Assembly (NCBI GenBank): GCA_024644405.1 | Contig: JAHELC010000001.1 | Coordinates: 134,854 to 198,853, forward strand | Length of the DNA stretch: 64,000 nt | Source: Nitrospinaceae bacterium | Lineage (GTDB): Bacteria; Nitrospinota; Nitrospinia; Nitrospinales; Nitrospinaceae | Reading direction: 5' to 3' | Part shown: in pieces, positions 41,547 to 49,867 of the stretch | Position numbering within the stretch: position 1 is the stretch's first letter | Layout: every line of letters begins with the position of its first letter | Program-made: the position numbers and the translations under genes | The notes under the pieces: generated by a model | Database searches by the model: none | What the model saw: the letters and a program-made list of their open reading frames with translations, nothing else | What the model was told of the DNA's origin: nothing

Positions 41547-43367
41547 CTAACCTACTGTTACGGATTTGGCAAGAGAACGGGGTTTGTCGACGTTCCTTTT
41601 GAGGGAAGTGGCCGTGAAATACGCGAACAGCTGGGCGATGACCATCTGAATCAGGGGTGCGATGACCGGCGGAACCGGTGGCAGAATCAATTCTTCGCTA
41701 AACAATTTATGGTTGCGATTGCCCTCGTCGAAATGAATTCCAAGTACAAATCCGTCACGGGCGCGGATTTCCTCCACGCTGGCCAGGGTCGCCTCGTACA
41801 GGGCTTTCTCGGAATTGGGAGGGATAAACACGATGGAATTGATATCGGAGTCGATCATGGCCAGGGTGCCGTGCTTCAAAAATCCGCAGGGCATGCCTTC
41901 GGCATGAACGTAAGCGACTTCCTTCATTTTCAGGGCGGACTCCAGGGCGATGGGATAATACATGCCTCGCCCCAGATACAGCCAGTTTTTGACATTCCGG
42001 TGGTTATGAGCGACCCGGTGAATGAAACCCGAGCGTTCGTTCAAAATACTCTCGATGATGCCTGACAGAGACCTGAGTGACTCCATGTGTTTGTCATACG
42101 TTTTTTTGGCAAGATTTTTGTTTTTGAGCCCTAGCTTCAAAGCGGTGCGGGTCAGCAGAATCATCTGCGCCAAAGCCGCCTTGGTGCTGATCACACAGAT
42201 CTCCGGCCCCGATCCCTGCAGGACCGGGTAATCGACCATACGTGAAAGAGTCGAGCCCATTACATTCACTATTGCGCCGGTTTTGGCGCCGCGTGATTTG
42301 GCATGCTTGAGGGCGGATATGGTGTCATACGTTTCACCGGACTGGGACGCGGCCAGCACAAAACTGTCCTTGTTCACTGGAGACAACGATACAAATTCGT
42401 CCGAACTGATAGCGGGGATATATCTTCCCGCCAGCGAGGAAAATATGTAGTTGGCATACATCGTCACATAATAAGTTGTCCCGACCCCGACCAACTGGGC
42501 ATTTTTACTTTTGTGGATCATGCTCACCAGACCGTCAATGGTTTTCTCATCCACCTCCAGGGCATTCACGACGGTCTGCGGCTGTTCGTAGATCTCCTTG
42601 AGCATATAATGCGGGTACCCGCCTTTTTTGGAGGTTTCGCTGTCCCACTCAATCCGCGTGATCGGCTTGTCGACCTCTTGCTTCGTAACGAAGTTTTTGA
42701 TGGTGTAACCATCTTTGGAAACGATGGCGTATTCGTCGTCATCGATAATCACCGCGTTTTTGGTGTGGTCGATGAACGCGTTGAAATCCGATCCAATGAA
42801 CTTGACTTCGTCTCCGATGCCCAGCAGCAAGGGCGATTCCCTTTTGGCGCAATAAATCTGGTCCGGCTCATAATTGCTGATAAAAGCCATCGCGAAAGTC
42901 CCCTCCAATAGACTGAGAGTCTTGACCAGGCTGGCCTCGACATCGCCCGTTTTCTTATAAGCATTTTCCAGAAGGTGGGGGATGACTTCAGTATCGGTAT
43001 CCGATACAAACCGGTGCCCTTCCTTTTGAAGGCGGATTTTCAGTTCCTGATAATTGGAGATAATCCCGTTGTGGATCACGGCGAAATTATTGTCGCAGGA
43101 TAAAAAAGGATGGGTGTTGTTGCGGGTGACCTGTCCGTGCGTCGCCCAGCGGGTATGAGCGATACCCAGGTGAGAGGTATGCCTCAGAATATTTTCTTTC
43201 TGATACACATCACCCACGCCCCCCACATTTTTTTTGACGATGATGCTCTTCCGGTTCATCAATGCCACGCCGCACGAATCGTAACCCCGGTATTCCAGAT
43301 TACGAATGCCATCGAACAAAACGTTCGATATATCTTTCAGGCCGACAGCTCCGGTTATTCCACACAT
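41547..43367 (-). CDS. glmS: Glutamine-fructose-6-phosphate aminotransferase (isomerising)
   Basis: The protein has 606 residues: an N-terminal class II glutaminase with catalytic C2 (MCGITG), RWATHG and HNGII motifs, then two SIS domains (SQSGETYDT, and GRGMYYPIALESALKMKEVAY). The C-terminal KSVTVG is typical. It makes GlcN-6-P, the first step to UDP-GlcNAc. No glmS ribozyme-like element was recognised upstream. It lies 12 bases after the GlmU-like gene and is presumably co-transcribed with it and the uridyltransferase gene. Confidence 0.97.
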   Translation of the reverse strand: MCGITGAVGLKDISNVLFDGIRNLEYRGYDSCGVALMNRKSIIVKKNVGGVGDVYQKENILRHTSHLGIAHTRWATHGQVTRNNTHPFLSCDNNFAVIHNGIISNYQELKIRLQKEGHRFVSDTDTEVIPHLLENAYKKTGDVEASLVKTLSLLEGTFAMAFISNYEPDQIYCAKRESPLLLGIGDEVKFIGSDFNAFIDHTKNAVIIDDDEYAIVSKDGYTIKNFVTKQEVDKPITRIEWDSETSKKGGYPHYMLKEIYEQPQTVVNALEVDEKTIDGLVSMIHKSKNAQLVGVGTTYYVTMYANYIFSSLAGRYIPAISSDEFVSLSPVNKDSFVLAASQSGETYDTISALKHAKSRGAKTGAIVNVMGSTLSRMVDYPVLQGSGPEICVISTKAALAQMILLTRTALKLGLKNKNLAKKTYDKHMESLRSLSGIIESILNERSGFIHRVAHNHRNVKNWLYLGRGMYYPIALESALKMKEVAYVHAEGMPCGFLKHGTLAMIDSDINSIVFIPPNSEKALYEATLASVEEIRARDGFVLGIHFDEGNRNHKLFSEELILPPVPPVIAPLIQMVIAQLFAYFTATSLKRNVDKPRSLAKSVTVG

Positions 43368-43379
43368 AACGTTGGCTTC

Positions 43380-44585
43380 CTATTTGCTGGACACGGAAAA
43401 ATGGGCGGGCAAAGTCTTGCCGGGCGGAACAATCGTGCCGGGCTCGATGGAATTCCCAGCGCCGATAACGACATCATCGCCTATGAACGCGCCTAATTTC
43501 AGGATGCCCGTGTCTTTGACTTTTTTCTGATGCTTGACCTTGATGGTGCTCCAGTCCAACTGCCGGTTGACGGTCATCGATCCGGCACCGATGTCCACAT
43601 TTTCGCCCAATACACTGTCACCAATAAACGACAGGCGGCCGATATGGGAATTTTTATGCACCACACAGTTTTTCAGCTCCACCCCGTAACCGACCGAGCA
43701 ATTGTCCCCCAGGGAGGTGTAACTGCGGATCAGGGAATTGTTTCCGATATAACATCCCTTGCCGATGGAACAAGGGCCCTCCAGAACCGCCCCGGCCTTG
43801 ATCACCACATCGTCTTCAATATGAACCGTTCCCTGAATCGTTACATTCGCTTCCAGAGTCACCGTTTTGGATATCTGCGAGTGCTCCCAGGAATCCATGA
43901 TTATTTTATTAGCCCGCAGAATTTCCCAGGGATAGACCACGTCCAGCCATTCGTCTTCCCACATGGAAGCCCGAAGCCCCTCATCCTTGACCAGTGCCTT
44001 GATCGCTTTTTCCATGGAGCGGCCGTTTTTTTCCAGGAGGCCAAAGAAACTTTCCGGAAGAATATAAACTCCGGACAACACGTAATTGCCCAGGTTATCG
44101 CCCTTGGGCTTCTCAATGATTTTGGTGATGTTCATGTTGGCATTCAGAAACACGTTGCCGAACATCTCGTTGGAAGGCGGCAGGCAAATGGAGGCCACGG
44201 GCCCCTTGAACGCGTGAAACGATTGCTGGGTTTTGGAGAAGATGTTCTCTGCGGTCACAATATCCCCGTAAATCAGCAGGAAATATTCTCCCGGCAGAAT
44301 TTTATCCTTGATCTTCAGTACCGCATCACCGATCCCGCCGGCCCGGCTTTGTACCATATACTGAAGGTTCAAGCCGTTGTGCACATGCTCGCCGATTTGC
44401 TGGACCAGTTTTTCCTTCTGATGGCCCACCACCACAAAAATGTCGTTGATCCCCGCTTTCTGGAGCAAACTGAGGTTGTGATCGAACAGATATTTCCCGG
44501 CCACACTGATCATGGGATTGGGACGGGTGTCGGTAAAGGGTTTCAGGTTGTCCCCTTTACCGGCGGCTAGGATTACGGCTTTCAT
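43380..44585 (-). CDS. GlmU-like protein with left-handed beta-helix; both active sites appear altered
   Basis: The protein has 401 residues with the layout of archaeal-type bifunctional sugar-1-P nucleotidyltransferase/acetyltransferases: an NTP-transferase domain (1 to ~225) and a left-handed beta-helix (~235-380). In the signature start, AAGKGDNLKPFTDTRPNPM, the nucleotide-binding Arg (usually GxR) is Asn13 and the usual Lys of RPKPM is Asn23. In the helix, the catalytic HLSYxGD is RLSFIGD. By eye, both activities are compromised or changed. It sits between a uridyltransferase-only GlmU and GlmS, so a role in UDP-GlcNAc synthesis, perhaps regulatory or with altered acceptor, is inferred. 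Confidence 0.85.
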   Translation of the reverse strand: MKAVILAAGKGDNLKPFTDTRPNPMISVAGKYLFDHNLSLLQKAGINDIFVVVGHQKEKLVQQIGEHVHNGLNLQYMVQSRAGGIGDAVLKIKDKILPGEYFLLIYGDIVTAENIFSKTQQSFHAFKGPVASICLPPSNEMFGNVFLNANMNITKIIEKPKGDNLGNYVLSGVYILPESFFGLLEKNGRSMEKAIKALVKDEGLRASMWEDEWLDVVYPWEILRANKIIMDSWEHSQISKTVTLEANVTIQGTVHIEDDVVIKAGAVLEGPCSIGKGCYIGNNSLIRSYTSLGDNCSVGYGVELKNCVVHKNSHIGRLSFIGDSVLGENVDIGAGSMTVNRQLDWSTIKVKHQKKVKDTGILKLGAFIGDDVVIGAGNSIEPGTIVPPGKTLPAHFSVSSK

Positions 44586-44635
44586 GGTTTAACTTTCGAA
44601 TTCGGGTGATTGGAGGAAACGATGGTGCCGGTTCG

Positions 44636-45373
44636 TCAGGCGTTAACAATCTGTTCGGCTTTTTTCAAATCTTCGGAGGAATTGATTCCCAGTAATTCAT
44701 CCGCGTCCCAAGTGGAATGGCACACCACAACCTGCCCGCCCTGCGAGAGTATTCCAACCGTATCGGTTAGATAATACTCCTTTTGTGCGTTGTCGGAGTC
44801 GACTGAAGCTAAAGCTTTGAAAAGAATGCCCTTATTAAAACAATAAACGCCCGCGTTGTATTCGTCAATGGTTTTTTCCTGATCGGTGGCATCCCGGACC
44901 TCCACGATGCGTATGACCGCGCCGTCCGGACCGCGCACCACCCGTCCGAAATCCTTCTTTTCCTTGGTTTTAAGGCTCAACAGGGTGCACCCGGCGCCGG
45001 ATTCTTGGTGCTTGCGAAGTAACGCCTGCAAGGTGGAAGATTGGATCAGCGGCATGTCCCCGCACAAGACCAGAACATCCCCCTCAAAGTCCTCCAAAGC
45101 GGCCTGAGTTTGCAGAACCGCATGTCCGGTGCCCAGCTGTTCTTTCTGCTCAACAAACTCGACGGGACGGTTGGCGCAGGCTTGCTTGACTTCCTCGGCC
45201 TGGTACCCCACCACCGCAAGAACCCGTTGAGGATCCAGGGTAGCCACCGTGTCCAGCACATGGATCAGCAACGGACGCGACGCCAGGGAATGCAAAACCT
45301 TGGCACGGTCGGACAGCATCCGGGTACCCTTGCCCGCGGCCAGAATGACGACGGCTAACCCTTGTCTCGGCAT
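44636..45373 (-). CDS. GlmU-type N-acetylglucosamine-1-P uridyltransferase domain only
   Basis: The protein has 245 residues, equal to the N-terminal half of GlmU. The signature LAAGKGTRM with the essential Arg, the Lys in RAKVLH, QLGTGHAVLQ, CGDMPL and EYYLTD are intact. The C-terminal acetyltransferase helix is absent; the frame ends naturally with a stop at 44636 rather than by a visible frameshift. It should make UDP-GlcNAc from GlcNAc-1-P if another protein supplies the acetyl transfer. It overlaps the Fis-type gene upstream by 19 bases and is followed, 50 bases on, by the GlmU-like gene. Confidence 0.88.
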   Translation of the reverse strand: MPRQGLAVVILAAGKGTRMLSDRAKVLHSLASRPLLIHVLDTVATLDPQRVLAVVGYQAEEVKQACANRPVEFVEQKEQLGTGHAVLQTQAALEDFEGDVLVLCGDMPLIQSSTLQALLRKHQESGAGCTLLSLKTKEKKDFGRVVRGPDGAVIRIVEVRDATDQEKTIDEYNAGVYCFNKGILFKALASVDSDNAQKEYYLTDTVGILSQGGQVVVCHSTWDADELLGINSSEDLKKAEQIVNA

Positions 45374-45621
45374 TTGATATTGTAGTCCTGAATTTTTTTG
45401 CGGAGGGTGTTGCGGTTGATTCCAAGAATGTTGGCGGCCTTGGTCCGGTTGCCCTCGGTTTCCTGGAGTACGATTTCCAACAGGGGTTTTTCCACTCCGC
45501 CGATGATCAAATCGTGAAGACCGCCGTTTTGACGGCAGTCCATATGCGACACGTATTTTTTAACACTGGTATCCAACCATTTTTCAAGAAACGTCTGGAT
45601 ATTTTTATCAACCTTCGGCAT
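45355..45621 (-). CDS. Fis-family DNA-binding protein
   Basis: The protein has 88 residues, about the size of Fis. The C-terminal helix-turn-helix (EIVLQETEGNRTKAANILGI, NRNTLRKKI) is the Fis/NtrC-type HTH_8. The N-terminal part is short and variable and lacks any ATPase domain, so this is a stand-alone nucleoid-type regulator. It is the first gene of the cluster and overlaps the GlmU-type gene by 19 bases, suggesting translational coupling. Confidence 0.9.
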   Translation of the reverse strand: MPKVDKNIQTFLEKWLDTSVKKYVSHMDCRQNGGLHDLIIGGVEKPLLEIVLQETEGNRTKAANILGINRNTLRKKIQDYNIKCRDKG

Positions 45622-45820
45622 AGGTGCTAATCGGGTAAAATGAAGTCACAGATTGACTGTCTTGGGGTGGAGATGGCGCATCGTAGCAAAACCGCTTCGG
45701 GAGGTCAAGAACAGGTTCCGGTTCACTCGTTTAAAAATAATTTTCAGTTGATAAAAAACAATGGGATGGCATAAGATGGGAAATTATTGATTCAACGTAT
45801 ATGAGAGCAAGGATTTTATC

Positions 45821-47146
45821 GTGAAAGTCGCCTTCGCCACACTCGGGTGCCGGACCAATCAAAACGACACCGCAGAAATGCAGACCGTCCTGGAGCAGGA
45901 AGGATTTTCCATCGTCGGTTCCCAGGAACACGCAGACATCTATGTCATCAACACCTGCACGGTAACCGCCAAAAGCGATTCCAGTTCCCGCCTGGCGGTA
46001 AAAAAATCCCTGGCGATCAATGACGGAGCCATGGTCGTTTTCACGGGATGTTATGCCCAAAACAGCGCGGAAGAGGCGGCGCAGATTCCGGGACTGGATG
46101 TGGTGCTGGGAAACGCCAACAAGCTGGAAATTGCAGACGCCATCAAAACCCGGCTGAACCGGCTTCAGCAGGAAGATAGCTTCGGCCTGCCGCTGGTTCA
46201 CATGTCCGACATTACTCAGAAATGGGATTTCAAGACCATCCCCGTATCCGGCTTCCATGGCAAGACCAAAGCGTTCATCAAAGTGCAAACCGGATGCGAC
46301 GAAACCTGCTCCTTCTGCACCGTGGTGCGGGCCCGGGGACGGTCCATCAGCGATTCCAGGGAAAATATTCTCAACAACGTACGCCATTCGCTGGCGGCCG
46401 GGTTCCGGGAAATCACTCTCACCGGGATCAATCTGGGGACCTACGGCATGGATACACAACCGCCGGAAACGTTTTCCTCCCTGGTGGAGGCAATCCTGGA
46501 CCTCGAAGGCGAGTTTCGGGTGCGCCTCAGTTCCATCAACCCCATGGAAATCGACGACCGGTTGATCGAGCTCATGGCGGAGCGGGACAACCTGTGTTCG
46601 CATTTTCATATCCCCCTGCAAAGCGGGGACGACACCTTACTTTCCCGCATGCGCCGCAACTACAACGCCCGTCAATACCGGGACGTGGTGAAGAGGGCCG
46701 TTGACCGGAATCCCGGACTGGGGCTGGGGGCGGACATCATTGTCGGCTTTCCCGGCGAAACCGAAGCGATGTTTGAAAACACCCGGCGGATGGTCGAAGA
46801 TCTGCCCTTCACCACCCTGCACGTGTTCTCCTATTCTCCCCGTAAAGGTACCGGAGCGGCAGGATTCACCAACGACGTTCCCAAAGCTGTAAAAAAGGAA
46901 CGCAATAAAATCCTGACCGAACTGGGAAACCAAAAAGCCCGGCAGTTCCGTGAGAGCCTGCGGCATCAAACCGTGCCGGTGCTGGTCGAAAACAGCCGCG
47001 ATCCGCACACCGGACGCCTGCGGGGTCATTCCGACACTTATATCCCCGTGTCTTTCGAAGGCGGCGATGAATGGATGAACCGGATTGTTCCTGTCCGTAT
47101 CTCTGAGATTTCGGAACAACAGGTTTCCGGATGCCTGCCGTCATAA
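45821..47146 (+). CDS. mtaB: tRNA t6A37 methylthiotransferase MtaB
   Basis: The protein has 441 residues: UPF0004 domain with C10, C46 and C77 for one [4Fe-4S] cluster, radical SAM motif C159-x3-C163-x2-C166 (GCDETCSFC) for the other, and a C-terminal TRAM-like tail. The start TLGCRTNQND (not KxxLGCxxN...S as in MiaB/RimO) points to MtaB, which makes ms2t6A at position 37 of ANN-decoding tRNAs. The start is a GTG with AAGGA eight bases before. Monocistronic or followed by smpB 145 bases later. Confidence 0.93.
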   Translation: MKVAFATLGCRTNQNDTAEMQTVLEQEGFSIVGSQEHADIYVINTCTVTAKSDSSSRLAVKKSLAINDGAMVVFTGCYAQNSAEEAAQIPGLDVVLGNANKLEIADAIKTRLNRLQQEDSFGLPLVHMSDITQKWDFKTIPVSGFHGKTKAFIKVQTGCDETCSFCTVVRARGRSISDSRENILNNVRHSLAAGFREITLTGINLGTYGMDTQPPETFSSLVEAILDLEGEFRVRLSSINPMEIDDRLIELMAERDNLCSHFHIPLQSGDDTLLSRMRRNYNARQYRDVVKRAVDRNPGLGLGADIIVGFPGETEAMFENTRRMVEDLPFTTLHVFSYSPRKGTGAAGFTNDVPKAVKKERNKILTELGNQKARQFRESLRHQTVPVLVENSRDPHTGRLRGHSDTYIPVSFEGGDEWMNRIVPVRISEISEQQVSGCLPS

Positions 47147-47291
47147 CCCTGACCACCGGTTCGGCATATCCACCACCCCTATTTCACGGGAAATGGGTTC
47201 GCGACATTACCCCCACTTTTAAAAATTGACTGTTAAACTGGAAAGACTGTCAACCGCGGTTGTAAAAAAGAATCCAGATAGCCCCTGACTC

Positions 47292-47771
47292 ATGAATAAA
47301 AAAAGTCAAAACACCGACGGCATTAAAATCATCTGCCAGAACAAAAAGGCCCGGCACAATTACCATATCGAGGATACGATGGAAACGGGTGTGGTTCTGC
47401 AGGGAACGGAAGTCAAGGCGCTGCGCGAGGGCAAAGCCAGCATGGCGGACTGCTACGCGGTGGTGGAGCATGAAGAGGTCTTTATGGTGCACTGCCACAT
47501 CAGCCCGTACACCCCTGCGCATGCCTTCAATCACAATCCCATGCGCAAGCGCAAGCTCCTGCTTCATAAAAAGGAAATTGCGCGTTTGATCGGCACCACC
47601 CAGGAAAAAGGCCTCAACCTGATACCACTGAAACTGTATTTCAAAAACGGCAAGGTTAAAGTGGAGCTTGCCATCGCCAAGAGCAAGAAAACCCACGACA
47701 AGCGGGATACCATCAAGAAACGGGAAGCCGACCGCGAAATCGCCCGCGCCATGAAACGCGAAAAGCCCTAG
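47292..47771 (+). CDS. smpB: SsrA-binding protein SmpB
   Basis: The protein has 159 residues with NKKARHNYHIEDTMETGVVL near the start, GTEVKALREGK, and the basic C-terminal tail (KREADREIARAMKREKP). SmpB carries tmRNA to stalled ribosomes. No ssrA gene was recognised nearby. It overlaps the convergent EamA gene by 4 bases. Confidence 0.96.
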   Translation: MNKKSQNTDGIKIICQNKKARHNYHIEDTMETGVVLQGTEVKALREGKASMADCYAVVEHEEVFMVHCHISPYTPAHAFNHNPMRKRKLLLHKKEIARLIGTTQEKGLNLIPLKLYFKNGKVKVELAIAKSKKTHDKRDTIKKREADREIARAMKREKP

Positions 47772-48658
47772 TCTTTACGGATCACCATCACCACTCCCAA
47801 AACGGCGGTGCAGGCACCGATATAGCCCCAGAATCCGATGGTCTCGGGTGTGACCCAACCCGGTGCCAACAAGGGAAGAATGTGCATGACGACCAGCGTG
47901 ATGAACGGATTGAGTGTGATCACCACACTGAGCAGCCACAGGGGTATAGAGTTGACCGCTTCCGCCAGACACCCGTAGGCCAGCAGGGTATTCACCCCCA
48001 GGAAAACCATCAACACCCAACTGCCGAAGTGCGGATTGTTGAAATCGGTCCAGGTGACGGCTGGAATCAACACCAGGGCTGCAGTTCCATACACCAGCAG
48101 GTTCAAGTGTTGGGCTTTGTGCGCCGCCGCCAGTTTTTTCTGGAACACCATGTACCCGGTCCACAACACCGCGGCGGCGAGCATATAACCCGAGGTTTCC
48201 GTGTAAACTTCACTGCCCCATTGCCGGCTCTGATCCCGGTAGAAAAGTACAAATCCGAATACCGCAATCGCTAAACCGACGCCCTGGTTCCATTTGAACC
48301 GTTCCTTGAACAGCACCACTCCCAGGATCACCAGGAGTACCGGCGCGATCTGGATGAGAATGCCAGCATTGGAGGGACTGCTGGTTTCGACGCCCTTCAA
48401 AAAATAATAGTAATTACCCGCCAGAAAAATTCCGGCCAGAATTCCGAAACCCGGGGGCGACAGAATGATTGACTCCGGTTCCTTCTTTTGGAATTTCAGA
48501 ATGAGGAAGAGCACCGCGAAAGCAAAGGTAAACCGGAACCAGACGATACTGCCTCCGGAAAATTCCTCAAGGGCGACTTTCATCAGGATGGGGAGCACAC
48601 CCCACAGCAAAGCGGTGATCGCCGCGTAGGACAGGCCCCGGATGGTGTCGGTTTTCAT
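47768..48658 (-). CDS. EamA/DMT-family transporter
   Basis: The protein has 296 residues with about ten membrane helices in two EamA repeats. Motifs include ALLWGVLPI at the start and GNYYYFLKGVETSSPSNAGIL (split over the first repeat end), typical of drug/metabolite exporters. The substrate cannot be deduced. It lies 9 bases downstream of hisH on the same strand. Confidence 0.9.
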   Translation of the reverse strand: MKTDTIRGLSYAAITALLWGVLPILMKVALEEFSGGSIVWFRFTFAFAVLFLILKFQKKEPESIILSPPGFGILAGIFLAGNYYYFLKGVETSSPSNAGILIQIAPVLLVILGVVLFKERFKWNQGVGLAIAVFGFVLFYRDQSRQWGSEVYTETSGYMLAAAVLWTGYMVFQKKLAAAHKAQHLNLLVYGTAALVLIPAVTWTDFNNPHFGSWVLMVFLGVNTLLAYGCLAEAVNSIPLWLLSVVITLNPFITLVVMHILPLLAPGWVTPETIGFWGYIGACTAVLGVVMVIRKD

Positions 48659-48667
48659 CGGGCCCCG

Positions 48668-49282
48668 TCAGTTCAGGTGAGCAAACTTCTCCAGCATCGT
48701 CAATCCCTGCTTCTGGCTCTTTTCGGGATGAAACTGAAAGGCGTGTATGTTCTCGTGTTGGATGCCGGAAACAAACTCCACCCCGTACTGGGTGGTGGTG
48801 GCGACCATGTCCCGGTTTTCGGGAACGACATAATAGGAGTGAACGAAATAATAGTAGGGATGCGCATCCATCGAATCGAACAGCGGCGTTGGTTTGTTGA
48901 TCGTCAGCGTATTCCACCCCATGTGCGGGACCTTCAGGGTGGGGTCATCGGGAAAGTGAAAACGCATGACTTTCCCCGGAAGAACCCCCAATCCCTTCAC
49001 CGTGCCGAATTCGATGCTCTGCTCGAACAGCAGTTGCAACCCGAGGCAGATACCCAGAAACGGTTTGCCGGACCGAATAGATTTGTGAACCACCTCGATC
49101 AATCCCAGGCGATCGAGGTTGTCCATGCAGTCCTTGAACGCCCCGACACCGGGAAGCACCACCGAGTCGGCATCCAGGATGGTCTGCGGCCGGCTGGACA
49201 CGACGGCATCGGCGCCCACGGCTTCCAGCGCCTTGTGCACCGACCGCAAATTGCCCATGCCATAATCGATTATGGCGATCAT
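48668..49282 (-). CDS. hisH: Imidazole glycerol phosphate synthase, glutaminase subunit HisH
   Basis: The protein has 204 residues, a class I glutamine amidotransferase with the nucleophile C79 (LGICLGLQ), the VVLPGVGAF oxyanion region and the HAFQFHPEKS His-Glu pair. Works with HisF (not in the window) in histidine synthesis. The start is immediately after the hisB stop. Confidence 0.96.
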   Translation of the reverse strand: MIAIIDYGMGNLRSVHKALEAVGADAVVSSRPQTILDADSVVLPGVGAFKDCMDNLDRLGLIEVVHKSIRSGKPFLGICLGLQLLFEQSIEFGTVKGLGVLPGKVMRFHFPDDPTLKVPHMGWNTLTINKPTPLFDSMDAHPYYYFVHSYYVVPENRDMVATTTQYGVEFVSGIQHENIHAFQFHPEKSQKQGLTMLEKFAHLN

Positions 49283-49867
49283 TCAGAGGGTGCCTTTGGT
49301 GGACGGAATCGTGTTGGACCTCGGGTCCAGGGAACTGGCCTGATCCATCGCCTTCGCAAACGCCTTGAAAGAGGCTTCGACGACGTGGTGCAGGTTGTTC
49401 CAGTAGGGAGAATTGAAGTGCAGGGTGAGCCCGCAGTTGGCGGAAACCGCCTGAAAAAATTCAGGCACCAGCTCGACATCGAATTCACCCAGTTTCGCCT
49501 TGGGCAGGTCGATATTGAACACAAAGTAGGATCGGCTCAGATCCACGACGCAATTCACCAGCGCCTCGTTCAAAGGCACACTGGATTGCGCAAACCTCCG
49601 GATTCCCTTCTTGTCTCCGAGGGCTTTTTCAAAGGCCTGACCCAGCGCAATGCCCAGATCCTCCACCGTGTGGTGAAAATCGATGTGGGTATCGCCTTTG
49701 GCTTTTACTGTGAGATCAAAGTAACCGTGGCGGGACAACTGGGCCAGCATGTGATCCATGAACGGAATCGGGGTTTGGATCTCCCCCTGCCCTGTTCCGT
49801 CCAGAACCAGACTGACTTCAATTTCGGTTTCGCTGGTGACACGTTTGATTTGAGAGCATCTATCCAT
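49283..49867 (-). CDS. hisB: Imidazoleglycerol-phosphate dehydratase HisB
   Basis: The protein has 194 residues. The Mn-binding motifs FMDHMLAQLSRHG and DFHHTVEDLGIALG, and the later NLHHVVEASFKAFA, are complete, as in monofunctional HisB. The ATG at 49867 overlaps the dxs stop by 8 bases. A larger open frame upstream overlaps dxs and is not needed. Confidence 0.95.
   Translation of the reverse strand: MDRCSQIKRVTSETEIEVSLVLDGTGQGEIQTPIPFMDHMLAQLSRHGYFDLTVKAKGDTHIDFHHTVEDLGIALGQAFEKALGDKKGIRRFAQSSVPLNEALVNCVVDLSRSYFVFNIDLPKAKLGEFDVELVPEFFQAVSANCGLTLHFNSPYWNNLHHVVEASFKAFAKAMDQASSLDPRSNTIPSTKGTL

Noticed and set aside
43368-43379. glmS ribozyme
   Set aside because: Only 12 bases separate glmS from the upstream gene; there is no room for the ribozyme.
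47147-47291. Possible tmRNA gene next to smpB
   Set aside because: The gap is too short and shows no tRNA-like ends.
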